Shown here piece by piece: positions 54,936 to 63,046 of a stretch of DNA of 64,000 bases. The notes below the pieces were generated by a model that was not told the DNA's origin, made no database searches, and saw nothing but the letters and a program-made list of their open reading frames with translations. The translations under genes and the position numbers were made by a program. The stretch comes from Nocardioides sp. 1609. GTDB taxonomy: Bacteria; Actinomycetota; Actinomycetes; Propionibacteriales; Nocardioidaceae. The stretch covers positions 310,001 to 374,000 of the forward strand of contig NZ_SPUJ01000003.1 of assembly GCF_004522105.1 (NCBI RefSeq), given 5' to 3'. The first letter of the stretch is position 1. Each line of letters starts with the position of its first letter.

Positions 54936-56738
54936 TCAGCGCACCACCGGGAGCCGCAACGAGCTGGGGGCCGCGGCGAGCGTGACCCTGGTGCCGGCCG
55001 GCGGGCGGAGGGTGAAGTCGTGGTCGCTCGACATCACGACGAGCGCGATCCTGGCCCCCGGCGGCAGGGTCCGGTCGAGCGGCTGGAGGTCGACGCGGAC
55101 GTCGACGCCGCGTCCGGGCACGAGAGGGGTGCTCCGGGTGAGGGAGTCCACGTTCTGGGGGTCGGCGAAGCCCTGCGTGAGCAGGGAGCGGCGTCCGGTC
55201 GGGTCGAGCAGGCAGAGCGCGACCGTCACGTTGGCGGCGGTGGCGTCGAAGGCCAGTCGTACGTCGGCGCGCGGGGTGCCGCTGAGGTCGAGGCCGCGGC
55301 GCAGGACCGCGGAGCGGAAGATCGCGGCGTGGTCGCGGTCCCCGGTCCTGCAGACGTCGGCGGCGCTGACCGACGCGTCGTCGGTGAAGGTGCGCCGCAC
55401 CGCGGAGGACCGGCCGCCGGGCGCGAGCACGCCACCGGTGCGGAGGGTCCAGGTGCGCGGCCGCGACCCCGGCCGGGGCCAGGAGCGGTACCAGCGGGTC
55501 GTCCCGCCGTCGTTCACCGCGGCCCGCTTCCCGCCTGCGACACCGTTGCGGACGCCGTACAGGAAGTGGTCGAACCACCGGTCGACCAGGCGCTGGGGGA
55601 CCGGGGTGCCGTGGCTGCCCTGGTTCCACCAGATCTTGGTCGGGACGCCGGCGCGACGCAGCGCGGCGTACCACCGCGCGGCCTGGTCGGGCTTGACGTT
55701 GGTGTCGTTGAACCCGTGCCCGATCAGGACGCCGGCCCGCACGTCGCCCGCCCTCGCCACCAGGTCCCGGGCCGCCCAGAAGTCGTTGTGGTCACCGGTG
55801 GCGCGGTCCTGGTCGCGCCTCAGGTCGGCGATCACCGGCCGGCAGACCGACCGGTTGCGGCGGGTGTAGTCGAAGCGGGCCAGCACGTCGGCGTCCTCGC
55901 CCTGGTAGCCGCCGGGGGCGACCACCAGGCCGGCCTGGCGGTAGTAGTCGTACCAGCTCGAGATCGCCGACAGCGGCACGATGGCGCGCAGCCCCTCCAC
56001 GCCGGTCGCGGCGGCCATGTTGGGCAGCGTCCCGTCGTACGACGTCCCGGTCATCCCCACGTTGCCGGTCGACCAGCCGCCGGCGCGCACCACGCGACCG
56101 GACGCCGTCCGGGCGGTGGTGCGGCCGTTGAGCCAGTCGACGAGCGCGACGGCGCCGGCCGCCTCCAGGTCGTCGCCGATCGTCGGGCAGCCGGTCGAGC
56201 CGTTCGTGCCGAGGGAGGCGACCCGCGCGTAGGCGTACCCCTTGCGCGCCCAGGCGGCTCCGTCGGTGCGGATGCCGGTGAGGAGGTAGTCCTTGATGTC
56301 GGCCCGTGCTCCGGGCTGGCGGGCCTGGCCGAGCGGGACGTCGACGTCGTGGTTGGGTGCGCCCGCGCAGCAGGAGAAGTAGGGCGACACCTGCGCGACG
56401 GTCGCCAGGCGGCGCCCGCCGACGAGGCCGGGCCTGGGCCGGGTGACCACCGCACGCACGACGTCCGGCCGGCCGTCGCGGTCGGAGTCCACCGAGGTCG
56501 TCACGAACACCCGGGTGACGACGAGGTCCTCCTGGTTCGCGCCGTTGCGGGGCGGCCGCGACGGGGCGAGCGGGGCCGGCCGCTCGGCCGGGGCCTCCGC
56601 CGCGACGGGGAGGGCGGTCGCGGCTCGGCCGGGGGCGGCGGGGGAGGGCGCGGCCGGGCGGGCCGCCGCGGGGCTCACCCCGGCGAGCACCAGCGCGAGC
56701 GCGGTGAGCAGGGCCGGGGTCCGAGAACGAGACGTCAC
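54936..56738 (-). CDS. Secreted X-Pro dipeptidyl-peptidase-like (S15/CocE) hydrolase
   Basis: 600 residues. Signal peptide (PALLTALALVLAGVSPAAARP, about 8-28), a Pro/Ala linker, alpha/beta-hydrolase core with nucleophile S233 in GMTGTSYDGTLPN, acid D345 in GHGFNDTNVKP and H376 in GSHGTP, then a C-terminal jelly-roll domain (LTRSTPLVPGRGVDVRVDLQPL) with strands typical of the S15 group. It acts outside the cell on peptides or esters. The start is GTG at 56738; the frame is open further upstream but only as Arg/Pro-rich shadow of the small gene at 56871. Confidence 0.88.
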   Translation of the reverse strand: MTSRSRTPALLTALALVLAGVSPAAARPAAPSPAAPGRAATALPVAAEAPAERPAPLAPSRPPRNGANQEDLVVTRVFVTTSVDSDRDGRPDVVRAVVTRPRPGLVGGRRLATVAQVSPYFSCCAGAPNHDVDVPLGQARQPGARADIKDYLLTGIRTDGAAWARKGYAYARVASLGTNGSTGCPTIGDDLEAAGAVALVDWLNGRTTARTASGRVVRAGGWSTGNVGMTGTSYDGTLPNMAAATGVEGLRAIVPLSAISSWYDYYRQAGLVVAPGGYQGEDADVLARFDYTRRNRSVCRPVIADLRRDQDRATGDHNDFWAARDLVARAGDVRAGVLIGHGFNDTNVKPDQAARWYAALRRAGVPTKIWWNQGSHGTPVPQRLVDRWFDHFLYGVRNGVAGGKRAAVNDGGTTRWYRSWPRPGSRPRTWTLRTGGVLAPGGRSSAVRRTFTDDASVSAADVCRTGDRDHAAIFRSAVLRRGLDLSGTPRADVRLAFDATAANVTVALCLLDPTGRRSLLTQGFADPQNVDSLTRSTPLVPGRGVDVRVDLQPLDRTLPPGARIALVVMSSDHDFTLRPPAGTRVTLAAAPSSLRLPVVR

Positions 56739-56833
56739 GAGCCTGACACCAGCACGGACGTCGTCCGAGTGCAAGGGTCGGGTCCGGGATCGGGTCCGGC
56801 CCGAGGGCGTGGGGGAGGCGGGTGCCGCCGGGC

Positions 56834-56839
56834 TACGGT
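56834..56839 (+). promoter_or_regulatory. -10 hexamer TACGGT of the small membrane protein gene at 56871
   Basis: TACGGT, 31 nt before the GTG, with AGGAGG in the leader, so this transcript has a normal leader. Confidence 0.45.
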
Positions 56840-56858
56840 GGTGCCCACGTCCCGTCCC

Positions 56859-56864
56859 AGGAGG
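56859..56864 (+). promoter_or_regulatory. Shine-Dalgarno AGGAGG deciding the start at 56871
   Basis: AGGAGG, 6 nt before the GTG at 56871. This supports a real gene in a region where both strands are open. Confidence 0.65.
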
Positions 56865-56870
56865 TGCCCG

Positions 56871-57077
56871 GTGCCGTCGACAGCCGTGTGGATCTGCGTG
56901 CTCGGAGTCGTCGTGCCCCTCGTCGGCGTCCTCGTCGGGCGCAGCGGGATCCTGTACCGGTGGCCCCGGTTCCTGCGGTGGCGGCGCGCGAAGTCGCGAC
57001 GCGACCGCGGCAGGGTGCGGGCCGGTGGGCCCAGCGACGGCGGAGGGGTCGACCACACCGCGGGGGCGTCCTTCTAG
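56871..57077 (+). CDS. Small membrane protein, 68 residues
   Basis: One membrane helix (AVWICVLGVVVPLVGVLVG, about 5-23), then GILYRWPRFLRWRRAKSRRDRGR, a very basic juxtamembrane region, and a Gly/Ser tail. The GTG has an excellent ribosome binding site and a -10 upstream. The family is not recognised. Basic residues after the helix indicate the C-terminus stays inside. It diverges from the S15-like gene. Confidence 0.6.
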   Translation: MPSTAVWICVLGVVVPLVGVLVGRSGILYRWPRFLRWRRAKSRRDRGRVRAGGPSDGGGVDHTAGASF

Positions 57078-57141
57078 GCCCGGTCGCTCCAGGCGCGGCG
57101 GGCCACCCACGTGTCGCTCCGTCGAGGGGGAAGCCCGTCCG

Positions 57142-57147
57142 TAGGGT
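57142..57147 (+). promoter_or_regulatory. -10 hexamer TAGGGT of the small membrane protein gene at 57155
   Basis: TAGGGT, 7 nt before the ATG at 57155; leaderless type. Confidence 0.55.
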
Positions 57148-57154
57148 GGCGGGC

Positions 57155-57361
57155 ATGACAGCTCGGTCTTCGTCGGGTCCCGGCACGTTCGCGCTGTTCT
57201 GGGTCGGGGTGGCCACCGTGGTGTTCGCCGTGGTCGGCGTCGTCGCGGGCCTCGTGCGCGACGACGTCCCCGGCACGCTCGGCGTCGTCCTGGCCGCGGG
57301 ACTGGGCGTGAGCGCCGTCGCCATCGTCGCAGCCCTGGTCGTGCGCGACCGTCGCGCCTGA
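57155..57361 (+). CDS. Small membrane protein with two helices, 68 residues
   Basis: Two hydrophobic helices (TFALFWVGVATVVFAVVGVVAGLV and GTLGVVLAAGLGVSAVAIVAALVV) joined by the short loop RDDVP, ending in RDRRA. This is a hairpin topology with both ends inside. Start fixed by TAGGGT spacing. Function unknown; not similar to the neighbour at 56871. Confidence 0.65.
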   Translation: MTARSSSGPGTFALFWVGVATVVFAVVGVVAGLVRDDVPGTLGVVLAAGLGVSAVAIVAALVVRDRRA

Positions 57362-57505
57362 TCGGAGGCCGTCACCGCCGCGTCGAACCCGGGTGGGGAC
57401 CGCCTCGTCACCGCCGGCCCTCGACCGCAGTCCGGCTACCTGCTCCCGCGCGACTCCGCCGCAGGGCACCGCACGCCGGGGCGGGGCGGGGCGGAGCGGA
57501 TCGGC

Positions 57506-59017
57506 TCAGGGCCCGAGTCCCAGGTCGGCCGAGCTCGGCGGCCGGACACGGTCGAGCAGCCAGGCGCGGAAGAACTCGTCGAGGTCGCGGTCGCTGAGGC
57601 GCGAGGCCAGTCGTCGGAAGTCCGAGATGGAGGCACTGCCTCCGCGGTGCAGGCTGCTCCAGCGACGCAGGATCTGCCAGAAGGTGTCCTCGCCGACGAC
57701 GTTGCGCAGCGCCTGCAGGGTCATCGCCCCGCGGTCGTAGACCTGCCGCGCGAACACGTCCTCGCGTCCGGGTCGGCCGATGCTGAACCGCCACTGGCCA
57801 CGCATGCCGGTCCGGTACATCTGGCGCAGCCACGCGTCGGCCGACCGGCCGCCGTGGGTCTCGGCGTAGCGGAGCGCCATGAACTCCGCGAATCCCTCGC
57901 GGAGCCAGATGTCGCTCCACGAGCTGACCGAGACAGAGTCGCCGAACCACTGGTGCGCCAGCTCGTGGACGACGAGGTCGTAGGTGTCGGAGCCGGTGCG
58001 CGGGAAGGTGGGGCGCGTCTGGTTCTCCAGGGCCATCGGGATCCGCAGTCCGCTGACGACCCCGCCCGTCGAGCCGAAGGGGTAGGGACCCAGCTGGGTC
58101 TGCAGCCACGAGGTGAGGACGGGTGTGCTCCGCATGAGTGTGAGGGCGTCGCGGTGGTCCCGAGGGTCGAGCCCGCGGGAGACCCCGGTGATCCAGGGGA
58201 TCCCGTCCGTCACCCCGCGCCGCACCGTGAACTGCCCGGCCGTGAAGAAGGCGAGGTAGGGAGCCATGGGCTCACGCGCGCGCCAGCGGTGGGTGACGAG
58301 GGTGCCGCTCCTCGAGGTGCCGCTCGGCCACCCGTTGGCGATCACCTGGTTGCCCCGGGGCACGGTGACCGCGATCGTCATCCGTGCCTTGTCCCGGGGG
58401 TGGTCGTTGGACGGGAACCACCAGGGAGCCATGTGGGGCTGCCCCTGGACGAGGACCTCCCGACTGGTGGCACGCCACCCGGGCGCGTCGGCGTACTCGT
58501 GGCGGCCCGGCCGGCCGGCGTAGGTCACGGCCACCGTGACCCGGCGTCCCGCGGGCAGCGTCTGCGGGGGATCGACGGTCAGCTCGTGACCACGGTGCAC
58601 GAAGGGGACGGGCCGACCCGCCACGCGGACACTGCTGACGGGGAGCAGGAAGTCGAGGTTCAAGGAGGTCAGGTCGCGGTCCGGGACGAGGGTCACCGCG
58701 GTCGACCCGCTCAGGCGTCGGCGCTGGAACCGGTACCGCACGTCGATGTCGTACGTCCGCACGTCGTAGCCCTCGTTGCCGTCCTGGGGCCAATAGGGAT
58801 CTCCGATCCCGGACCCGCCCGGCCCCGGCCCCGGCCCCGGGCGCGGTGGCGACGGTGGTGACGTCCGGAGCACGGCGTTCGAGGGGAGGGGCCCGTCGGA
58901 GACCGACGGACCCGCTCCCTGGGTGAGCGTCGTGGCCGACAGCACTGCCACCAGGAGGAGCGCGCGCGGAGCCGCGCGGCGGCGACGGTGCCGCCGCCAC
59001 GGAGGGTTGGTCGTCAT
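57506..59017 (-). CDS. Secreted M1 family metallopeptidase
   Basis: 503 residues. Basic N-terminus followed by a hydrophobic signal (ALLLVAVLSATTLTQGAG, about 19-36), a Pro/Gly linker, an N-terminal beta domain (YDVRTYDIDVRYRF, LTSLNLDFLLPVSSVRV) and the catalytic domain with HELAHQWFGD (351-360) and the third ligand E374 in WLREGFAEF. The GAMEN position reads PMALENQ, a variant seen in M1 members of this type. It lacks the large C-terminal domain, so it is the short form, acting outside the cell. Start ATG at 59017; ATG at 59032 is also possible. Third gene after the sigma factor on the same strand. Confidence 0.88.
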   Translation of the reverse strand: MTTNPPWRRHRRRRAAPRALLLVAVLSATTLTQGAGPSVSDGPLPSNAVLRTSPPSPPRPGPGPGPGGSGIGDPYWPQDGNEGYDVRTYDIDVRYRFQRRRLSGSTAVTLVPDRDLTSLNLDFLLPVSSVRVAGRPVPFVHRGHELTVDPPQTLPAGRRVTVAVTYAGRPGRHEYADAPGWRATSREVLVQGQPHMAPWWFPSNDHPRDKARMTIAVTVPRGNQVIANGWPSGTSRSGTLVTHRWRAREPMAPYLAFFTAGQFTVRRGVTDGIPWITGVSRGLDPRDHRDALTLMRSTPVLTSWLQTQLGPYPFGSTGGVVSGLRIPMALENQTRPTFPRTGSDTYDLVVHELAHQWFGDSVSVSSWSDIWLREGFAEFMALRYAETHGGRSADAWLRQMYRTGMRGQWRFSIGRPGREDVFARQVYDRGAMTLQALRNVVGEDTFWQILRRWSSLHRGGSASISDFRRLASRLSDRDLDEFFRAWLLDRVRPPSSADLGLGP

Positions 59018-59082
59018 GTCAGGCACACCCATCGGGTTCGTGGTGGGATCCCGGAGGCTCCTGGACGCAGGGTCCGGGCGCG

Positions 59083-59892
59083 CTACCAGAGCTCGCCCGG
59101 GCCGGAGCGGTGCAGGACGGCACCGTCCGCGTCTAGGGCGGTGACGGTCGCGCCCGCCAGGTCGGCCTCGGTCAGCTCCCCGTCGGGGAGCCAGAAGAAG
59201 CCGAGTCCGTCGGCGGTGCTGGAGTAGGTCCGACCAGCTGCGGTGAGCTCGAGCCTGGTGACGTCGGGCGACGTCCGGACGACGGCGTAGATGCGAGCGA
59301 GGTTGCCGCCCAGGGGTCCGGGATCGCCCGCACCCGACGTCACGAGCTCGACGTGGCGCCCCGCCGGGAGCGCCTTCTCGACACCGGCGGACCGCGCCAC
59401 CACCTGGAGACCGCCCGCGGCGGTCGTCTGCAGGACGCAGGTCGCGTAGTCGCGTCGCTGCCCGTAGTAGGCCAGGACGACGTCGTCGCGCAGCTCCGCG
59501 GCCCTTGGGGGGATCGACCCGGGCAAGCGCCAACCCGGCTCGGTGAGGCCGCCCGGGCCGCCGTCGGAGGCGGCACAGGTGGCCCCGACGTCGGCAAGCT
59601 GGTCGCCGGACAGGTTGGTGTCCGGGCCGGTCCAGGCGGCCACCTGGATGGTCGAGGGCCGGCCGGTGTCGACCGGGTCGACGGCGTCGGCCGGTTCGCG
59701 GTCCCGGGACTGACCACCGACGACCGCGGTGACGGTCGCAGCCGCCGCGACGACACCCGACGCCCCGAGAGCGAGACCGCGGCGCCGCGAGCGCCGCAGC
59801 CGGTCGCCCCGGGCGAGGACGTCGGCGGCGGGGGTGTCGAGGGTGAGGTCGGTGGCGGCGTTGCGCAGCGCGCGTTCCAGCTCGGTGCTCAT
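59083..59892 (-). CDS. Anti-sigma-factor-like single-pass membrane protein
   Basis: 269 residues. A cytoplasmic N-terminus (ELERALRNAATDLTLDTPAADVLARGDRLRRSRRR) precedes one membrane segment (GLALGASGVVAAAATVTAVVGG, about 40-61), then an outside domain of about 200 residues with strands and two cysteines (GATCAASDG, DYATCVLQT). The layout and the ATGA overlap with the upstream ECF sigma gene indicate a partner that may hold or tune the sigma factor. No zinc-binding anti-sigma motif (HxxxCxxC) is present, so the mechanism is open. Confidence 0.7.
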   Translation of the reverse strand: MSTELERALRNAATDLTLDTPAADVLARGDRLRRSRRRGLALGASGVVAAAATVTAVVGGQSRDREPADAVDPVDTGRPSTIQVAAWTGPDTNLSGDQLADVGATCAASDGGPGGLTEPGWRLPGSIPPRAAELRDDVVLAYYGQRRDYATCVLQTTAAGGLQVVARSAGVEKALPAGRHVELVTSGAGDPGPLGGNLARIYAVVRTSPDVTRLELTAAGRTYSSTADGLGFFWLPDGELTEADLAGATVTALDADGAVLHRSGPGELW

Positions 59893-60395
59893 GACGGTGT
59901 CCCTTCGGAGATGGTGAGGTGCTCGCGCAGAGACGCGAGCGCACGGTGCAGGTGAGCACTGACGGTCCCGGGCGCGACGCCCATCGACCGGGCGGTCGCG
60001 TGGGTGTCGAGGTCCAGCAGGTAGCGCAGGACGACCACCTCGCGCTGGCGGGGCGGCAGTCGACGGATGGCCGCGACCAGGTCGACCTGGCCCGGCCCGT
60101 CGGCGACCGGCAGGTCCGCGGCGGACTCGGAGGGCACCTCGCGCCGGCGCTGGCGCCACCACGAGACGTTCTGGTTGATCGCCGTCCGCACCACCCAGGC
60201 CGCCGGGGACTCCATGACGCGCACGGTGCGCCACCGCGACCAGGCGCGGGCGAACGCCTCCGCCACCGCCTCCTCGGCGCGATCGGGATCCATCCCGCTG
60301 GCCACCGCGGCACGCAGGCAGCGGCCCTTCTGCGCCGTGTAGAACTCGACGAACTCTGCAGTGCTCACATCTTCACAACGCATCGGGGCCATCAT
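59889..60395 (-). CDS. ECF RNA polymerase sigma factor (SigE family)
   Basis: 168 residues. Region 2: FVEFYTAQKGRCLRAAVASGMDPDRAEEAVAEAFARAWSRWRTV. Region 4: AIRRLPPRQREVVVLRYLLDLDTHATARSMGVAPGTVSAHLHRALASLREHL, the helix-turn-helix that reads -35. The SigE-type subfamily uses such short proteins, and the gene downstream usually encodes a membrane partner, as here. The ATG at 60395 has AGAGG 7 nt upstream. Target promoters are unknown; the divergent TasA-like genes are the nearest candidates. Confidence 0.9.
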   Translation of the reverse strand: MMAPMRCEDVSTAEFVEFYTAQKGRCLRAAVASGMDPDRAEEAVAEAFARAWSRWRTVRVMESPAAWVVRTAINQNVSWWRQRRREVPSESAADLPVADGPGQVDLVAAIRRLPPRQREVVVLRYLLDLDTHATARSMGVAPGTVSAHLHRALASLREHLTISEGTPS

Positions 60396-60556
60396 CGCTT
60401 TACCTCTGACCCCGACGAGCCACCTGAACTGACGTCCGCACGCGGCGCGACGTCCCTCCGAGGTCGTCCGGCAGAGGCCTGGGTCCTTCCCGTCCTGCCG
60501 CCATCTCGAGGGTCGAGAATGACCGACCGGCCGATCGGCCCCCAGGTGGGCTAGTC

Positions 60557-60580
60557 CTTTCGGGCACTTGTGCCCGAAAG
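60557..60580. promoter_or_regulatory. 24-bp dyad between the sigma factor and the TasA-like gene
   Basis: Perfect 11-bp arms, CTTTCGGGCAC and its complement, separated by TT. It is placed 162 bp from the sigma start and 245 bp from the TasA-like start. As DNA it looks like an operator for a dimeric regulator; as RNA it would be a stable hairpin with a tiny loop. Confidence 0.55.
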
Positions 60581-60601
60581 CGGGGGTCCTAGGTCACCTC
60601 C

Positions 60602-60752
60602 GTGCGTGTTCGGGTGCGCGCGAGGCGCAGGACCACGCACAGTGGGGGCAGCAGAGAGCCACCGTCCGGTGCGGCCGAAGCCCAGTTCTTGGGGTGCTCG
60701 CCAGGCGGCACGGCCCCTGGCGACGAGCCCGGGCCAACGAGTGCTCTCGTCG
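60602..60752 (+). promoter_or_regulatory. Structured leader region of the TasA-like gene
   Basis: Three perfect helices can be drawn by eye: GTGCGTG 60602-60608 with 60634-60640 (with inner TGCGC/GCGCA), CGCCAGG 60699-60705 with 60716-60722, and CGACGAG 60721-60727 with CTCGTCG 60746-60752. The last two share bases 60721-60722 and an extension of the second (GCT/AGC) also needs 60726-60728, so they compete. No known riboswitch family was recognised. Confidence 0.4.
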
Positions 60753-60824
60753 GTTCTCCGGCGCGTGCGTCTCTGTCCCCCCCACAGCGCTGAACCGGCG
60801 CACCACCGAAGGAACACGGCACCC

Positions 60825-61433
60825 ATGAAGACCCCCAGCACCCGCACCGCCAAGATCGCCGGGATCATCTCGACCCCGGTCGCACTGCTCGTCGTCGGAC
60901 TCATGGTCTGGCAGTCCTCCTACGCCGCCTTCACCGGCACCACGCGCAACTCGGGCAACTCCTGGGCGACCGGCTCGGTCGCGCTGACCGACGACGACGC
61001 GGGCTCGGCCCGGTTCCAGGTCGCCGACATGCAGCCCGGCGACACCAACAACGCCTGCATCAAGGTCACCGCGAACGCCTCGGTGCCCGGTACCGTCCGC
61101 GGCTACGCCGTGAACCCGGTCCCCTCCGGCAAGGGCCTCGAGGACCGCGTCTTCGTGACCGTCCAGGCCGGCACCGGTGGCACGTTCGCCAGCTGCACCG
61201 GGTTCGTGGCCGAGGGCACCATCATCCCCCGCATGACGCTGTCGACCCTGGCCGGCTACGACGACTACAGCGACGGCGTCGGCGGCTGGGACGTCGTCAA
61301 GGGCACCCAGGCCAAGACCTACAAGGTCACCTGGGACTTCGACGCCACCGGCATGACCCAGACGCAGGTCGACGCGCTCCAGGGTGCGCAGACCGGCATC
61401 GACTTCCAGTGGGAGCTCCAGAGCCACAGCTGA
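60825..61433 (+). CDS. TasA/camelysin-like secreted protein
   Basis: 202 residues. A charged N-terminus (MKTPSTRTAKIAG) leads to a hydrophobic segment (IISTPVALLVVGLMVWQ, about 14-30) and the signature SSYAAFTGTTRNSGNSW (31-47) at the cleavage area, which is the SipW-type signal of TasA/camelysin proteins. The mature part is beta-rich (SVALTDDD, FQVADMQPGDTNNACIKVT, VFVTVQAGTGG, YKVTWDFDATG) with two cysteines. In Bacillus such proteins form biofilm fibres after SipW cleavage; the role here is inferred. The ATG has GAAGGA upstream. The signal peptidase is the next gene, 58 bp later. Confidence 0.85.
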   Translation: MKTPSTRTAKIAGIISTPVALLVVGLMVWQSSYAAFTGTTRNSGNSWATGSVALTDDDAGSARFQVADMQPGDTNNACIKVTANASVPGTVRGYAVNPVPSGKGLEDRVFVTVQAGTGGTFASCTGFVAEGTIIPRMTLSTLAGYDDYSDGVGGWDVVKGTQAKTYKVTWDFDATGMTQTQVDALQGAQTGIDFQWELQSHS

Positions 61434-61491
61434 GCTCCTGACGGAGCGACGCGCACCACTCCACCCACCCGACTCGACTGAGGGGTCATCC

Positions 61492-63015
61492 ATGACTTCG
61501 GCCACCGCGGTGGCCCCCGGTCGAGTCGACGGGGGAGGACCCACCGCTGCCACCCGTCCCCACCCGTGGTGGGCCTGGGCCAGGCTGACCACCATCTGCC
61601 TGGCGCGGGCCTACCGCGGCGGTGTCCTCACGCTGATCGCCATCGCGGTGGTCCCGTGCGTGCTGAGCATGTCCTCGCACGTCATCCGCAGCGGCTCGAT
61701 GGAGCCCAGCATCGAGGTCGGCGACGTCGTCGTCGCCCAGCCCCTGCCCGAGACCGGCCCGTTGCCGGTGGGCCGGGTCATGATCTTCACCAACCCCGCC
61801 ACCGGGGCGGACGAGCAGCTGGTCCACCGCATCAACGAGCGACTCGACGACGGCCGCTACATCACTGCCGGTGACGCCAACGAGGTCACCGACGCCACGC
61901 CGGTCGAGCGCTCCATGTTCCACGACCGCGCCATCCTCCTCGTGCCCTACATCGGCTTGCCCGTGACCTGGGTCGCCGAGCGCGACGTGGCGCCGTTGCT
62001 GTTCTGGCTCTCCTTGACGATGCTCGCCTTCGGGGTGGCCTCGCTGCGGGTGGTGCCGCGCCCCAGGAGCGCGCCCGACGACGAGGACGACGAGGACGCC
62101 GCCGACGGCACCGGCTCGCAGCCGACCGGCCCGGCGCCCCCGCCTCGACACAGGTCGAGGCGCTCCCACGCCGCGAAGCCGTTGCTCTCGCTGGCGACCG
62201 CCCCTCTGGTGCTCCTGGTCGTCGTCGCGTCGACGACGGTGGCCTCGGCCGGCTTCACCGACACCACGAAGACCGGCCCCAACCGCTGGAAGGCGTCGAC
62301 CACGCTGTACCAGCGCTACACCGCGGCGGTCATGGCCGACTCGCCCCAGTCCTTCTACCTCCTCGACGAGGCCAGCGGCGCGCTGGCCGCGGACCGCTCC
62401 GGTGCGTCGCGCACGGGCACCTTCACCGGTCTGAGCGCCTATCGCGTCCCCGGAGCACTCCCCAACAACCCCGGCACCGCGGTGAGCATCAACGGCGGCA
62501 CCGACCGGATGGTCACCGGCGGGGCGGTCACCGGCGGTCCGGTGACGTTTAGCATGGAGCTGTGGTTCCGGACCGCCACCACCTCCGGCGGCAAGATGGT
62601 CGGCTTCGAGTCGACGCGGGAGAGCACGTCGAGCCAGTACGACCGGCACGTCTACATGCGCACCAACGGGCGCATCACCTACGGGCGGTGGGGCTTCCTC
62701 GGGGGGTCGGTCGTGGAGTCCTCGGCGGCCTACAACGACAACCAGTGGCACCACCTGGTCGTCTCCGTGACCGGCAACGGGACCGGCCTGTTCTCGTCCT
62801 CACGCGCGGTCATGTACCTCGACGGGGTCGCTGTCGACTCGGGCTCGACCAGCGTGCCCGGCGCGTTCTCCGGCTGGTGGCGCGTCGGGTACGGCTCGTT
62901 GCCCATCGGCGTCGGGGCTCCGGCTGCGTCGTGGACGGCCAGCGTGGACCAGTTCGCGATCTATCCCACGGCGCTGAGCGCCCAGCGGGTCGCCGCGCAC
63001 TGGAACGCTCGCTGA
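61492..63015 (+). CDS. SipW-type signal peptidase fused to a TasA-like signal and a LamG domain
   Basis: 507 residues. Part A, 1-190: ER/SipW-type signal peptidase with membrane segments at about 46-63 and 168-187, nucleophile S69 in SGSMEPSIEVGD, H112 in QLVHRINE replacing the lysine of bacterial type I enzymes, and D128 in TAGDAN. Part B, 191-230: acidic then Pro/Arg linker. Part C, 231-270: a third hydrophobic segment (LSLATAPLVLLVVVASTTV) followed by ASAGFTDTTKTGPNRWKAS, which copies the TasA-like cleavage signature of the neighbour with identical spacing. Part D, about 285-507: LamG/concanavalin-like fold (VTFSMELWFRTAT, QWHHLVVSVTG, MYLDGVAVDS, VDQFAIYPTAL). A protease joined to its own candidate substrate is unusual. 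Start ATG with GAGGGG upstream. Confidence 0.85.
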   Translation: MTSATAVAPGRVDGGGPTAATRPHPWWAWARLTTICLARAYRGGVLTLIAIAVVPCVLSMSSHVIRSGSMEPSIEVGDVVVAQPLPETGPLPVGRVMIFTNPATGADEQLVHRINERLDDGRYITAGDANEVTDATPVERSMFHDRAILLVPYIGLPVTWVAERDVAPLLFWLSLTMLAFGVASLRVVPRPRSAPDDEDDEDAADGTGSQPTGPAPPPRHRSRRSHAAKPLLSLATAPLVLLVVVASTTVASAGFTDTTKTGPNRWKASTTLYQRYTAAVMADSPQSFYLLDEASGALAADRSGASRTGTFTGLSAYRVPGALPNNPGTAVSINGGTDRMVTGGAVTGGPVTFSMELWFRTATTSGGKMVGFESTRESTSSQYDRHVYMRTNGRITYGRWGFLGGSVVESSAAYNDNQWHHLVVSVTGNGTGLFSSSRAVMYLDGVAVDSGSTSVPGAFSGWWRVGYGSLPIGVGAPAASWTASVDQFAIYPTALSAQRVAAHWNAR

Positions 63016-63046
63016 CCCGGCGCCGAGAGACCGGGGGAGAGGACCA

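Larger units (their letters stand above)
60396..60824. other. 429-bp non-coding region between the sigma factor and the TasA-like gene
   Basis: No gene on either strand is convincing: frames are open but lack a ribosome site and codon bias. It holds a GC-rich dyad at 60529-60540 (GGCCGATCGGCC), a short hairpin at 60504-60518 (TCTCGA-GGG-TCGAGA), the strong dyad at 60557-60580 and a structured stretch at 60602-60752. No clear TANNNT with -35 was found for either gene. Confidence 0.6.

Noticed and set aside
60529..60540. Palindrome GGCCGATCGGCC as an operator
   Set aside because: Twelve-base GC palindromes arise often by chance at this composition, and no second copy or flanking promoter supports it.
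60602..60752. c-di-GMP (GEMM) riboswitch in the TasA-like leader
   Set aside because: A CACGCACAG stretch is suggestive, but the conserved GGGCAAACC and GGACGCAAAGCC blocks are not present.
60570..61433. Longer form of the TasA-like protein starting before 60825
   Set aside because: The upstream frame is open but Arg/Pro-rich and lacks a ribosome site; the signal sequence starts cleanly at the ATG at 60825 with GAAGGA upstream.
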